Notes: generated by a model from the letters alone, not told the origin. Counted from the stretch's first letter, positions 1 through 11,540 are shown. The stretch: 64,000 nucleotides of DNA from Carallia brachiata (GCA_021464245.1 JADCRB010000043.1:1759569-1823568); one strand, 5' to 3'. Numbers and translations are program-made.

Positions 1-1944
1 TGTCAAAACTCGAAGCCGCGCTTCCTCCCCTCCCCCCACTTTTCCTTTTCTTGGTTTAATCCCAGCGGAGAATTATTCCACGTGGGAGTATTCTGATAAG
101 GTTTGCCGCTATAGTTATAACATTTCTTGGAAATTGTGTATCTTATTATTTATTTTTTTACACTACTGATAATAATATTTTATAATTAAAAATTAAAAAA
201 AAAAATTGAGAAAGTTGGGAATAGAGTTGATGCCAAAGTTTGAAGTTCAAGGTAAAATTAATTAATAAAAAAAAAATTAAAATTAGAAAATATTGAGACT
301 TTATATCTTAATCAAAATTTGCTTATATGCATAACTTCATGAGCACGCAATTTGTAATATATAAAAAATATCTAATAAATTTAACAGTTTATTTTTTAAA
401 AAAATTAATTTATTTTTTACAATTTCAAGATTTTGATATCATGTGTTAATTTTATACTTATTATTATTTATTTTCGTAATTTTTCTTTTCACTTTAGCCA
501 AAAATGAAAATTAGCATCCAAAGTAGTGTAATGATTGTTTAGATAGAAAGTAGATGGATTGATTTTTAGTTTTATTCTTTTGAGATATCACCACGCAGTT
601 CTGACCTGACTAATCAATTAGCAAAACCCCGTCTTAAGAAAGTTGATTGTTGCCGAGCTGATGATCTCCATTCTTCACCAGCTTTCAAAGTGCATGTCTA
701 GCGGTGGGTCGTAAAATCAACTCGATTTGGCGACCATTAAACAAATTCTCTACGAAATCACTGGTTTGTAGAAGGATTTATCACCTTATCTGCGCATGAA
801 TGTGGAATGCTAGATTGGCAGGTGCATCTGGGAACTTCAGTTTCTTCCTTTTTTTCTCTGTCCCATTCCTTTGTTGCTTATTTAATTATCTTTCATCACG
901 ATATCTTATCAGAAGCAATTTCATGTTTCTATTAATGTCTTCTTCCACTAAGGAAATAAAAGCTTCTTTTCAAGAGCCCCCCAAAAAAGTTGCCCAAAAA
1001 TCTTTCACGGAAAATTATTATTAGTGTATTAAGCGTTGTTTCAAGTCTAGGTGCAATATCGATGGAAACATCTTTATTAACAGGATAATGTTGTTCCCAT
1101 GAATGATCGATACACGAGCAGCATTATTTGAGCAATCTATGGTGCCCCCACCTTGTGGCATAGGCACATCTTTTGAATAGGTATTAGTATTAGGTTGTCG
1201 TTTACCTTACAAAAAGTAATTAAAGAGAATCTCTTTTTAAGGTATGCTTTTGTTATTTGGTTGTTTTCGGCTAAAAAAAGTAAAATAAAATGTCCATCTT
1301 TTTATAGTACAATTAAAATTTTTTGGTCTTATATTCTTTTTTTAATAAAAGAATAAAAAGGAAAAAAAAAAAGTCACATCCATAATAGGATCTCTTTTTC
1401 AAAGAAAAATAGAATCATAATTTCATGTGTTAATTATGAATTTATTTCACTGATACAAATTAAATGCTAAATTTTATGTTTCTACTGACTTTTGACAATT
1501 TTATTTTTACTTGTGTTTTGATGCAAACTAAGAAAATCAGTGAAATTAAAACTTCATTTATTACAATTTTTTTTTTTTTTAAGAAACTTGATGAGTGAGC
1601 TGGCTTGGTACCGCAGGTTGCCAACATGCCAAATATTTGCTTGTGTAAATGGCCAAGGATATAAATTGGTGACGGAAAGGAATTACTCCAGCCAGGCTCC
1701 CGGTCAACTCTGACTGATTTTTTAACAGAAGAGTAAATTTCTGAGTAAAAGAGTGATGATGTTATTTCATGGCAGGCAGGCAGCAGTGAGGCAGTAACTC
1801 CGTTAAATTTCCATGTCCGTTTTAATCTTTGTCCCCCGTTATATTATGCCGTTTTCCTGGATTTCTGCCATTCTCCGTAGACAGAGTTAGAAAGAACCAA
1901 TTTCTTGTCAGTCCTCCTTAATAATTACAGCACGTTGGTTTGCG
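1..1944. other. Intergenic, no gene seen
   Basis: AT-rich sequence with many A and T runs. The only longer open frames are short, lack recognisable domains and show no splice-supported continuation. The stretch about 1590-1900 has a more balanced base composition and could be the upstream region of something, but I see no coding signal in it. Confidence 0.5.
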
Positions 1945-2102
1945 TTTAAACCCATTATTGCTTCAAATCAATGGCCGGTAAGCCGTAAGCAAGAGAAATC
2001 ACAGACGAATGTTGACCCTAATTTTTAAACCCATTAATGCTTCAAATCAATGGCTGGTAAGCCGTAAGCAAGAGAAATCACAGACGAATGTTGACCCTAA
2101 TT
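1945..2102. repeat. 79-bp tandem duplication
   Basis: Two head-to-tail copies, 1945-2023 and 2024-2102. They differ at only a few positions (for example ATTATTG against ATTAATG, and GGCCGG against GGCTGG). The near identity points to a recent local duplication. It is not inside any gene I can support. Confidence 0.9.
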
Positions 2103-2779
2103 CCACACGTCTTTTACCAAAATAGAAGGTTGAAGGTCGTTCGCTATTGGAATTTGAAAGTGAACCAAATAAGAGACCAAAAAAAAAAAAGGAGCATGTA
2201 CGGGAATTATCAACTCAGGAAATATCCCCCAAAATCAGGGGGGTTAATTATTATTTATTTTCAAAAGAAAACAAAGAATTTTGTGTTGCATTTCACTGAC
2301 TCTTGATGATTAACACAAGCTCCATTTTTTGGTCAACTTTGACACACGGTCTGGCGTTTCTGGGACGTGTATGGACGTGGTTGCTTGTAAAGGAAAAAAA
2401 ATTGAAACAATTTCTGACGGTATACTCAAAGGTTATCAGCATGAAGACGTCACCGTTTAGCCCACTTTTGAATATGTTTACTTGCATTTTCCAATGATTT
2501 GCATTGGGATCACACGTTTGCTGCAAGCGGCTAAGGCTTCTTCCTTTTGTGTACGATTATTCTCTGAACATAGCTTCCCATATACTTTGCTCAAAGGTCA
2601 TAACCATAAAGGACCGACGAAGCCACCAAAGTGGGATCAAATTCCCAAATCGACAAGGAAAAGAAAAGAACAAAGAAATAGATTATCTTAAACAAAGTCG
2701 ACAATTACAAGGCCTGCCCATGTTCTAAACAAGTTTGTTTATTGTTCTATACAGTTCATTGCTTCTTACATGTTTTCAA

Positions 2780-3110
2780 GCAACAATAACTTTTCCAACA
2801 AATGTCCCGAGAAGGAATTGGTTTTGGCCCATCCTTTAGCTGGACAGGAGTTTTCTTCACGTCATCATTGTGTATTCGATTTTCAGCCTGCCAAATCCAC
2901 CTTAATTTTTGGGCTCAAATTTACCGTTACAGTCGGCCCAGTTTGACCAATATTTGTGACAGGTGTAGGTGGACAGCCCGTTGTAGGTCCACTGAAGCAA
3001 AGGCAATCAAATTGTGGTCCAAAAGGAAGGGAAACTGGTAGATCCTGGAAAACGGACGGCCGTCCAAAGATCACGATCCTAATCAATTACTTGGTACCAC
3101 CTTTGGAGCC
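2780..3110. repeat. Duplicated unidentified segment, copy 1
   Basis: This segment aligns with 4640-5250 once the LINE at about 4659-4956 is removed. Shared blocks include the stretch around GCCTGCCAAATCCA, the block reading GGGAAACTGGTAGAT, and AACGGACGGCC. On the minus strand both copies give a short open stretch rich in Gly, Pro and Thr (about 2883-3086 here), which I do not recognise. Copy 1 has about 40 bp near 2830-2870 that copy 2 lacks. It may be a decayed gene piece duplicated around the receptor-kinase remnant that lies between the two copies. Confidence 0.7.
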
Positions 3111-3324
3111 ACATAGATGACTTTTGCTTCCAAAAGGCCTATGTGATTTGGTAGATCTTTGTTGCCCGTGTTCTTTTTGTCTTGTGCATCTCCGCATTGT
3201 CTTTCAAAAATGAGTCTTTGAGCTAAAATTTGAGGACTACAACTTGCTGTGAATTATACGTAAACGAATATAATCAATCTTCTCTGGTTAGCTAATAGAA
3301 ACACAGCTATTTCAAATAACAAAA

Positions 3325-3942
3325 GGATCTTATAAATGCAACTCGAAATTTTGAAAATTCTGCCTAGTGGCAGGATCGAATAAAGATATACCGTGCTGCT
3401 AACTTAATTATTATACTGCAAAACTCCGGAACATTTATTACAAGAAGCTAGCTCAGGACGAGTTATATGGGAAACTTTTGATTATCCTACAGACACACTT
3501 TTGCCTGGAATGAACTTGGGATCAACTGCAACCATTGCTTCCAATGCGAACCCGATGAATGCCAATCGATAATTTAAAATCAAGGAAATAGGTTTTGAAT
3601 CAGTGGAAAAGAGTAGGAAAATATTCCTCTTTTGATCATGTTAATAACAACTATAACATTACATGGGTTTCAAATGATAATAAGTCCTACATATTATATA
3701 CTATTTAACAATATACTTATACTACTATTCCTATTTTAGGTGGTTTCTTAAATATTCTGGGAGTATATATGATGCAGAAATGAGACCTATGAAGTTGTAT
3801 TCTAATAATTGCGATGGAAACATCCCTTTGTCTGGAGAGTTGGTACTTTGGATAAAAAAAGATTACATCTCTAATGAGAGTCTCGTCCTAAGTGACTACA
3901 AAGACTTAATGTTGAAAATTAAACCATACAAATTCCCTGAAT
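3325..3942 (+). pseudogene. S-domain (G-type lectin) receptor kinase fragment, broken
   Basis: Conceptual translation in shifting frames gives the C-terminal part of a B-lectin domain. A piece reading LEILKILPSG lies at about 3343-3372, then LQNSGTF near 3418. The hallmark WETFDYPTDTLLPGMNLGS lies at about 3469-3525, corresponding to the W-x-SFDYPTDTLLPGMKLG signature of S-locus receptor kinases. Further downstream are ITWVSNDNKSYILY (about 3660-3703) and RWFLKYSGSIYDAE (about 3740-3781), which resemble the region after the lectin domain. Stops and frameshifts separate the pieces, and no transmembrane or kinase part follows. Intact members are plasma-membrane receptor kinases of some 800 residues; this is a relic of under a quarter of that length. 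The lectin hallmark is a firm match; the later pieces are less certain. Confidence 0.75.
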
Positions 3943-4639
3943 AATTAACAAACCACCGAAAATAAAGATTCTAGGAACAATAGTATATGCATGTTAATAA
4001 ATAGTATAGAACATGTACGACTCATTATCATAAGAAACTCATGTAATGTTGTGTTGATATTCACATAATTTAGAAGAAGAATATTTTCGTATTCCATTTT
4101 CTTCTTTAAGAAATAAAAATGTAAAAATTAAGTTAAAATAAAAAAATAAATTACTATTTACTTTTATACTTAATTTATTTGACTAAAAAAACTTAGGGTA
4201 TCGATAATAGATGGGGTCCAAGTCCAACACTAAGGAGGGCTATTCCGGCGTTAATACTATACTAGTAGCGAGAAGTGAGTGTAGGGAGACTTTAGAGAGG
4301 GTAGCATGTGTGTGATATATGTATTAGTCTTAGTAGAGTGACGACTCTCCTACAAAATAGTGTATGCAAAGGGATATTAGTGCATGTTTTAATAGGACTC
4401 CTGAGACTATGATACATATAAGCTTAACATTAGATCCATATGGTGATAGACATGAAAAATAATTGTCTCTAAAATTTAAGGCCCATCAGATTAAATTATT
4501 CATTATCAATTAATTAAGAAAATAAATAAATTGTTAACAACGATATAAAAAAGTTGACCAAATATTTATAGAACTATTGTTAAGAATTGATCAGTAAGAA
4601 ACAGCTCCCAAAAACTGAATCGAGTACTACAATCTTTGA

Positions 4640-5250
4640 AACTAATAACTTTTTCTACAAATTTTTTTTTTTTATCTGAAAGGAGGTATTAACAGCCCAT
4701 TACAAGACTAGCGAGTACCACGGGGTCAATGGACCCCAATCATACAATATAAGAAGTAAACCAGATGATGAAGCAATTAACGAATGAAAGTCTCAGTCGA
4801 ACGAATAAACATATATAGTTTACTAACCAGTCAGCAGTAAAATTAACTTCACGTAGAACATGGCAAAACCTCACATTCCAATCTCGCTGCAATAAGTCCT
4901 TGCAATTATAAATGAGGTTAGCAAGAGGATGACTATTAGGCACATGATTTGGTTACAACTTTTTCTACGAGTTTCCAAAGAAGAAATTGGTGCGTATCCG
5001 ATTGTTAGCTTGCCAAATCCATCCTATTTGTTTGGGCTCAATTTTGCAATGAACGTTATACTCGTCCCAGTTGGACCAATAATTATGACGGGCGTATGTG
5101 CGCAGCCCGCTATTGGTCCACTGGAGCTAAAGGCAATCATGCTCTGGTCCAAACAAGAAGGGAAACTGGTAGATGGTGGTAAACGGACGGCCATCCAAAG
5201 CTTTTCCACCATAGCGGCTCCAATTCAGATGGTCCAAATCTAAGCGTGCA
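4640..5250. repeat. Duplicated unidentified segment, copy 2 (interrupted)
   Basis: Second copy of the segment at 2780-3110, split by a LINE fragment between about 4659 and 4956. The host sequence reads through from ACTAATAACTTTTTCTAC on the left to GAGTTTCCAAAGAAGAAATT on the right. Copy 1 has the unbroken equivalent near 2786-2820. The minus-strand open stretch 5024-5212 parallels that in copy 1. No function recognised. Confidence 0.7.
4659..4956 (-). mobile_element. 5'-truncated LINE remnant with RNase H tail and TSD
   Basis: On the minus strand, 4740-4943 encodes the end of a plant LINE RNase H-like domain (RVT_3 type). It includes the pattern DWNVRFCHVLREVNFTADWL, where the final Asp-containing helix matches the usual HVLREGN-ADxLA ending. 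Downstream on the same strand lies a 3' tail ending in a poly(A) run, seen as T's at 4662-4673 on the plus strand. Both ends carry the 12-bp direct repeat AACTTTTTCTAC (4647-4658 and 4957-4968), a target-site duplication. The element is about 300 bp, so nearly all of a 5-7 kb LINE is missing, as expected for 5' truncation during target-primed reverse transcription. Confidence 0.85.
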
Positions 5251-5729
5251 GGTCCACAGGTGGTACAAGACATTGTTCTTGGATGGATCACCTGGGCCAC
5301 TGCCCACTGTCCGTGAGGTTCCCAGTTTGTTAAAAAAAAAAAAAAAAAAATCAAAATAGTAATAAATGATCTTCAATTTTGATTTATATATGTGATAATC
5401 AAAAAAATCATCGACCAAAAAAAAAAAATCACAGAATTCTCAAGTTAAAATGGCTCAAAAAAGATGTCCAAAAAAACAAAGGGTCAAAAAATTGGGGGTT
5501 CAATTTATAGTTTCCAAACTAATATCTCGGTTATCTCTACTCGCAGTCTAATTCTGGATCTAATTTTGTTGAGAAAAATATGGGTTCTTCAGCCGAACTC
5601 ATTCAAATTTTGACAAAATTTAACTCACTCTTCCCAAGTATGACAAAGGCATGTCGAGGAGTGTGTAACTCAGGTGATGACAGAGGCATCATGTTTTGCC
5701 ACTTTGAAGTAAGAGCATGGTTTAGGAAG
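5251..5729. other. Intergenic, no gene seen
   Basis: Contains an 18-A run near 5333-5350 and further A-rich stretches. An open frame at 5580-5795 runs into the adjacent MITE and has no recognisable domain. Confidence 0.4.
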
Positions 5730-6032
5730 TATACTGTACAGGCGGTACAGTGTGACCATACCCATTTAATAAAGTATAACTACTTATTAATTTAGTATAA
5801 TTATATTTATAAAATATAAAAAAAATAAAAATAAAATAAAAAATAAATGAGTATTATTGTAGAATTTAAAAATGTAGATTTCATATGATATGTCTTTAAA
5901 AAATAAAATTTTTTAACTTTAAAAAAAATTTTCTTAAAAAAAATTTTTACACAAATTATCAAAATATTTTATTAGATATAAATTATACTCTCTTTCGCGT
6001 GTGGCCGTACTGTGCGGCTGCATAATGTGGGG
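5730..6032. mobile_element. Candidate MITE with imperfect terminal inverted repeats
   Basis: The left end (about 5733-5760, containing CAGGCGGTACAGTGTGACC) resembles the reverse complement of the right end (about 6000-6025, GTGTGGCCGTACTGTGCGGC). About two thirds of the positions match over some 28 bp. The interior is very AT-rich with no coding capacity. I could not identify a clear target-site duplication, so superfamily is open. Confidence 0.55.
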
Positions 6033-6326
6033 CATAATTTTTTGTCCTTGAAGTAAATGGCTATAATTTAATATGATGACCAAACATACATGTCCGAGGA
6101 AGCTCAGCCTAGATTTTTTTTTCGGTCAAGCAGCTCGGCCTTGATTAGAAAGCTGATTAACCCAGCTCTAATTTTGAAGTAAGCTGTGTCAAAAAATATC
6201 TGTCAGAAGAGACAACACGCAAGCTTCTAACTCCTAATTGTAAGATCTGGCAGGCATCCAATACCATCCAATAATCATATATCCAAACCATGGAAAAGAA
6301 GTTCGTAGCAATGCTGAGCCAGCTTG

Positions 6327-8264
6327 CTACAAACAAAAATCAATTTCATCCTCCATTTCCCAAGTCAGTAATCTCAACACCAAATAAATGTCTTTCCCTC
6401 CATGATGCTGTAACTGGTTTGCTTCGAAAGAATATACATGGTTTCTGATTCCTATCCAACTGCATCCAATCACTTTCTTTATCCTCTTTCTTTCCATGCT
6501 TTTCTTGACTCGGATCACATCTCCCCATTGGCCCCTCATCTCATACATCCGAGCCAATATTAGATATGATAGAGATGACTGTGGTTCCAATTCCATCAAT
6601 GTCTTTGCCGTTCTCTTGGCAAGTCTTAAGTCCCCCTGAATTGCACAAGCACAGAGAATGGATTCTAAAATTGATGAACTAGGTTCACAAGGCATTGCTT
6701 CCACTATATCTACTGCTTCGTAAAGCCTACCATCTCGACACAACAACTCAATGATACAAGAATAATGCTCCTTGCTGGGTCTAATGGCGTAACTGCCCTC
6801 CATTTCTGAAAATATAGCCAAAGCATCATCGACCAAACCCCCATACTGGCAAGCTAATAGAACCCCAAATAGAGTTTTTCCATCCGGACGAGGGCCTTTC
6901 TTTAGTAGCTCCCTAAAAGTGTCAAGGGTCTCCACAACCCTACCATTATCAGCCAAACCCATAATCATTGAATTCCAGGATATCAAATCCCTTTGGACCA
7001 TCTTATTGAAAATTTCCACTCCGAAGTCAATAAACCCAAATTTACAGTACATCTCCACGAGTGTGCTGGCAACAATATTATCCAACTCCAAACCTGATTT
7101 GACCCCCAAGGCATGGACATGAGCTCCCTGCTCCACAGGAAGAAGGGACAGAGAGCTTAGGATACAGCTGAGTGTGAACTCTGTAGGTCTTATATCATCC
7201 CTCAACATCACCAACAAAAGCTGAAAAGCATCCTCACTGAAACCATTCCATGCAAAGCTTGAAATCATGGAATTCCAAACTGCAGAGTCCCATTGATCAA
7301 GTTCTTCAAAGAGTCGAACTGAATCTTCTAATCTGTTGCATTTGGAAAATAGGTCAATAGCAGCACTTGAAACAATGGTATTGCAAAGAAATCCCACTTT
7401 GACACAGAAAGTGAATATTTGCTTACCCTTCTCCAAATTACGTAAATGTGAGCACGAAGCGATAACTGAAGAGCACGTAAATACATCTGATGAATATCCA
7501 GAGGATCTCATGATGCAGAAAAGGCATAAAACAAGATGATAATATCCTGATTGAGAGCAAACCGTAATCAATGAATTCCAAGAGATAACATCCAACTCTT
7601 CCATTGTCAAAAACACAGCAAAAGAATGATCAGCAAGGCCAAGTTTCCCGTACATGTCAATCAAAGAATTCCCGAGCACCATATTCGATACGCTTAAACC
7701 ACTTCGAACAATGCTACCATGGAGTTCCTTACCATGACGGGCAGTAGAAACTATCGACGTCAATATTGAGTATGTATGATCATTTGGTCTTACAGCTTGA
7801 TTTTGCATTTCCCTAAAAACATCCAATGCATAACAAGAACACCCACAAGAATCAAACCCAGAAATCATCGAATTCCAACTGACAACATCCCTCTCAGGCA
7901 TTCCATCAAACACGCAACGTGCAAAGTCAAAGTGACCAACTTTCAATAACCCCTTCAACAAAATGTTCCAAGATACAATATTTATTGTACTTATGTCCTC
8001 AAAAACCTTCAAAACATCATAAACAGAGCCAAACCGGGAGTACAGATCAAGACAGCGATTGCCCAGAAAAGTATGCCTATTGAACCCAACTTTTACCAAC
8101 TGGGCATGGACAATTCCGACAACCTGCGACGATTTCAACGAGAGACAGTAGTCGATGAGGTGAGAATAATGAGTCAGAGAGGTTCCTCCGAAGATATGGC
8201 TTCGTTTTCCAAAGAGATACATACAAACTGCCGCGGCGAGAAATAGAGAAACATTGAAACGCAC
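6327..8264 (-). CDS. PPR protein, PLS class with E domain; At1g43980-like, mitochondrial
   Basis: Intact intronless 645-codon frame, typical of plant PPR genes. PLS-type repeats run from about residue 60 to 560, with repeated motifs such as VVSWNSMISGF, NSLIDMYGKLG and DLISWNSMIMGL. The C-terminus (about 560-640) is an E/E+ region with EPxSSxxY-L and a basic stretch, followed by VYSFEANQLQHHGG. There is no DYW deaminase domain. Such proteins bind organellar RNA one base per repeat and usually specify C-to-U editing sites, recruiting a DYW deaminase in trans. The order of motifs and the C-terminal EAxQLQxHGG block match my memory of Arabidopsis At1g43980, so I infer orthology and mitochondrial location. 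The N-terminus is hydrophobic then basic (FGKRSH), fitting an organelle presequence. A second Met at residue 15 (ATG at 8222) could be the true start. The gene is isolated and faces away from the dioxygenase array. Confidence 0.93.
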   Translation of the reverse strand: MRFNVSLFLAAAVCMYLFGKRSHIFGGTSLTHYSHLIDYCLSLKSSQVVGIVHAQLVKVGFNRHTFLGNRCLDLYSRFGSVYDVLKVFEDISTINIVSWNILLKGLLKVGHFDFARCVFDGMPERDVVSWNSMISGFDSCGCSCYALDVFREMQNQAVRPNDHTYSILTSIVSTARHGKELHGSIVRSGLSVSNMVLGNSLIDMYGKLGLADHSFAVFLTMEELDVISWNSLITVCSQSGYYHLVLCLFCIMRSSGYSSDVFTCSSVIASCSHLRNLEKGKQIFTFCVKVGFLCNTIVSSAAIDLFSKCNRLEDSVRLFEELDQWDSAVWNSMISSFAWNGFSEDAFQLLLVMLRDDIRPTEFTLSCILSSLSLLPVEQGAHVHALGVKSGLELDNIVASTLVEMYCKFGFIDFGVEIFNKMVQRDLISWNSMIMGLADNGRVVETLDTFRELLKKGPRPDGKTLFGVLLACQYGGLVDDALAIFSEMEGSYAIRPSKEHYSCIIELLCRDGRLYEAVDIVEAMPCEPSSSILESILCACAIQGDLRLAKRTAKTLMELEPQSSLSYLILARMYEMRGQWGDVIRVKKSMERKRIKKVIGCSWIGIRNHVYSFEANQLQHHGGKDIYLVLRLLTWEMEDEIDFCL

Positions 8265-8459
8265 TTGCCAACGTACGACGCAGCTTTACATAAAACTGCT
8301 TACATTACGGGCGGCGTGTCGGTAAAAGTGATTTGTCTCCGCAAGCTGCCACGTCGACGTAAAACAAACGCAAAGAGGGACTTTGGCCCGGAAGACGCCT
8401 GGGCGATCAAGAATTTCACTTTTAATTTTCAGATTTTCTTCAGCGGAGACTGAGGTTTC

Positions 8460-9928
8460 TGGAAGCGTATGTTTTTTATTTACGAAATATTGTGATCATA
8501 CATTAAAAAGATAAAAATTATTTATTTATGTGAGGGTCTGTTTAACTTATTTATTAGATATTATTATTATTAATTACTGTTACTAATTATTAATACTGAT
8601 TATTAATTACTGATTGTTAAAAAAAATTAATAAAATATTTAATTAATTTTATACTTATTATTACTGTTGAATAATTAAATGACTAATTTATATATTTAAT
8701 TTCTATTAATGTATCATATTAATAACATTATTTTGTATATTTTATAATTTTTATTTTTAGAATAAATACTCTATAAATAATATTAAAAATTTTTTCACAT
8801 AATTTTTATTTTTTTAAAAAAATTATTAATTTTTACAAGATAGTAAAAAAACGTAATGTTTGATATATTTTTTAAGTATCAATATTAAAAAAAATTTGAA
8901 GTGAAAAAATATTATTTAAAAATTGTTAAAAAATGAAAATGTTGTGTTTATATAAATATTGAAGAAGTTGAGTAACAACTAATAAATCATATTTAAGTGA
9001 TACGTAAAAAAATAATGAAATTATATAAATACTCTTTGAGGGTAGTTTAGTTTATATAAATTATTATTAACATTAAAAACTAAAAAGTAGCCCAAAAAGT
9101 AATGTTAAACTATTTTTTAATTAGTTGCTTTTAAGATATCATATAAAGAAATAAACAAAATTAAATAATAGTATAAAAAAATTAACTAAACATTCATCTC
9201 TTTGGTTTCTAAAAATAAAATACAAATGTACCCTCTAAAAACTAACCCAAGCACCCGTTGAATCTACATCCATTTATTTGTTTTATTTTAAAATTAACTT
9301 TTACTGTATAAAAGAAGAAGTCATCTAATCTCCTTCTCTTTGTTGCAAATTCTGAAACAAGTTCTCAAAATTTTCAAAAACTATCATTCCAGCTAAAAAG
9401 ACCCACAAGCGTGACATTTCTCAAAAAAATTGAGTCTTAATATATAAATATAAAAATTAAATATAAAATAATGACATAACTTCACTATTTATTTAAATCT
9501 GAACTCTTTTATTGTACTGAACTTATTATTTAATTATTAATTAAAATTTAAATAAACGACCTAGATCATCATTCTTTCTCCAAATTATATATCCATGTAA
9601 TTTATTTCTATATAAGACTATAACAGAGAAACACGTGGATGCCAGATTGGATGCCAATTGTAGTTTAGTAACCCTAATATTAATTTTGGGGCTCGGGAGT
9701 TGAGAAAAGCAGTAAGTTACATACCATAAGTCATGTGGGCTTATCGGGCAAGCAAAGTATGAAACTGGGGGCCGGATTGAGTAGCGAAAAACATTGGAGG
9801 GAACATTTCAATGTTGGAGTAAAGGACAGGCCCAGATGGATAAAAATTGCTTTTGACGCGATAGGGTGTTTAATGTAAGAGAGAATTCTTAGAACCAAAA
9901 ATAAGAGAGAATTCAGGAAAAAAAAAAA
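8460..9928. other. Intergenic, no gene seen
   Basis: Extremely AT-rich, especially 8500-9200, with long A/T tracts and no coding frame. It separates the PPR gene (its promoter must lie just above 8264) from the left edge of the dioxygenase array homology near 9945. Confidence 0.5.
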
Positions 9929-9946
9929 GAGAGAGAGAGAGAGAGA
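9929..9946. repeat. (GA)9 microsatellite
   Basis: Perfect GA dinucleotide run directly after an A run. It sits at the left edge of the flank that is repeated beside the dioxygenase genes; the equivalent places at about 18405 and 31205 have only a short GAGAGAA. Confidence 0.9.
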
Positions 9947-10600
9947 ATTTAGCTTAGTTAGGGTGGTAAAAGACATGCATTTTTTTTTTCTTTTGAGAGA
10001 CTTAGATTTTGAATTTCAATTTTTTCTTTTATCTGCTCTCTTCGTCAACGATGAATTACTATCTTCATTACATATTAAAAAAAAATTTAAGAGAAGAAAT
10101 ATGTTTACTCTTTTACTTTAATTCCATGCCAATTTCTCTAAGAACCTCACATAAGTAATTATCATTTCTTTTCTTCTTGATACATAGGAAATAATATATC
10201 TATTTATCTATGGAAGAGTCATCATTCGGAATAATATTGGATGGGATGGAATTGGTGAACCGTTCTAACAAAAAGAGGCAAGAAGCATGATTAGGGCAAG
10301 AAGCACGATTAGGATATATACGATCAACGTGGACTTCTGTCTTTGGTGAAGGACAGAACAAAGAAAAAGGAAAAAGTTAGAGCGTTGGACGGTTTTTGAA
10401 CTTCATAGGTACATAAAAAAATAACGAATATTAAATTTTAAATAATAATAGTTATATTTTTAACAATAAAATTTTATTACTTAATATTTTATTATTTAAA
10501 AAATATATATTATTATTAAAAATTACAATATTATTACTATTAGAACAATTTTCAGACTAATTTTTTCGAGCAGCCAAACTGCGCTCAAAGAAAAAAAAAA

Positions 10601-11338
10601 AAGGACTCCTTTTACCGTGGAATTGTGTTTGTATAATTCCTGCTGCCACGTATGGCTTTTTTATTTGTGGACAAAAGATACTATAGATCATGGATATTTT
10701 ATCTGTGGACGAGTGTTGTTGGTTGGTTGGCTCCTCCGGCTTGATGGTTTAAAGTTAACACGGATGGGATTACTTGTAGTAATCCGGCTCCCACAGGCTT
10801 TGGTGGCATAATACGGAATGTGTTGGGCTCTTGGTGTGGCTGTTTCATGGCCAAGGTTGGGGCTGCTAGTAATGTGGTGACTGAGTTTATGGGAATCAGA
10901 CGTGGATTGGAATCGGTTAGAGATTTAGGATTCAGAAAGGTGATTCTTAAAATAGATTCACTTGAGACTTTACGCTTGATCTCTCACCCTCCATCTCTGG
11001 CACACCCGCACTCTGCACTTCTTGTGAATGTTGGTGCTCTTCATGCTCTAGACTAGCACCTTACATTTCAGTATATTTTACGAGAAGGCAATGCTTATAC
11101 TGATTTCTTTGTTAGATTGGGAGTCACTATGACTGCTACGCTCTTTTCTTCTCTGGGTCTCCTACCGTTGCTTGATAGAGACAAACATCCAACTTTATTT
11201 CTCAGAGTTAAGTTTTTAATTGTATAATGTTTTTTTACTTCACAAAGAAAAAAGGGACTTCTTTTACCGGGGAACTGTGTGTGCATAACTCCTGCGTCAT
11301 GCCATGAATGGCTTTTTTATTTGTGAACAAAAGGTACT
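10601..11338 (+). mobile_element. LINE 3' fragment between ~80-bp direct repeats
   Basis: A LINE-derived RNase H piece interrupts the array flank. The host sequence at 10601-10681 (TTTTACCGTGGAATTGTG through GGACAAAAGATACT) is present again at 11255-11337 in diverged form. The flanks of genes B (about 19170-19240) and D (about 31605-31670) have it once and lack the insert. The duplication is therefore tied to the insertion, but about 80 bp is far longer than the usual 5-20 bp LINE target-site duplication. The two copies differ at many sites, so the event is old. Confidence 0.75.
10745..11226 (+). pseudogene. LINE RNase H-like domain (RVT_3), one nonsense codon
   Basis: The frame opens with FKVNTDGITCSNPAPTGFGG and continues through VVTEFMGIRRGLE, KVILKIDSLE and, after a TAG at 11053-11055, HLTFQYILREGNAYTDFFVR. 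All four acidic positions expected for RNase H (NTDG, the Glu of TEF, KIDS, and YTDF) are present. The nonsense codon stands where related domains have Trp (DWH), a single G-to-A change. No reverse transcriptase precedes it. In intact plant LINEs this domain forms the end of ORF2 and removes template RNA. Confidence 0.85.
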
Positions 11339-11540
11339 ACGCGTAGTTAGGTTTTAGTAGTGATAAATCAATTGAATTTTATTATCGACACAGTTTGATA
11401 CCATTGAGAAGTTGAATTCAGTTTATTCATTTTTAAGAAATAAAAAAAATATAAATTAGATCCTTTTAATCAGAGACCTAAAGGCTGGCGAGAGGTTTAT
11501 GGGATCTTGCAAAAATCAGAGTCACGAGTCTGCAATAAGT

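Noticed and set aside
6919..7539. Antisense open frames in the PPR gene
   Set aside because: Shadows of the repeat-rich coding strand; no separate conservation or signals.
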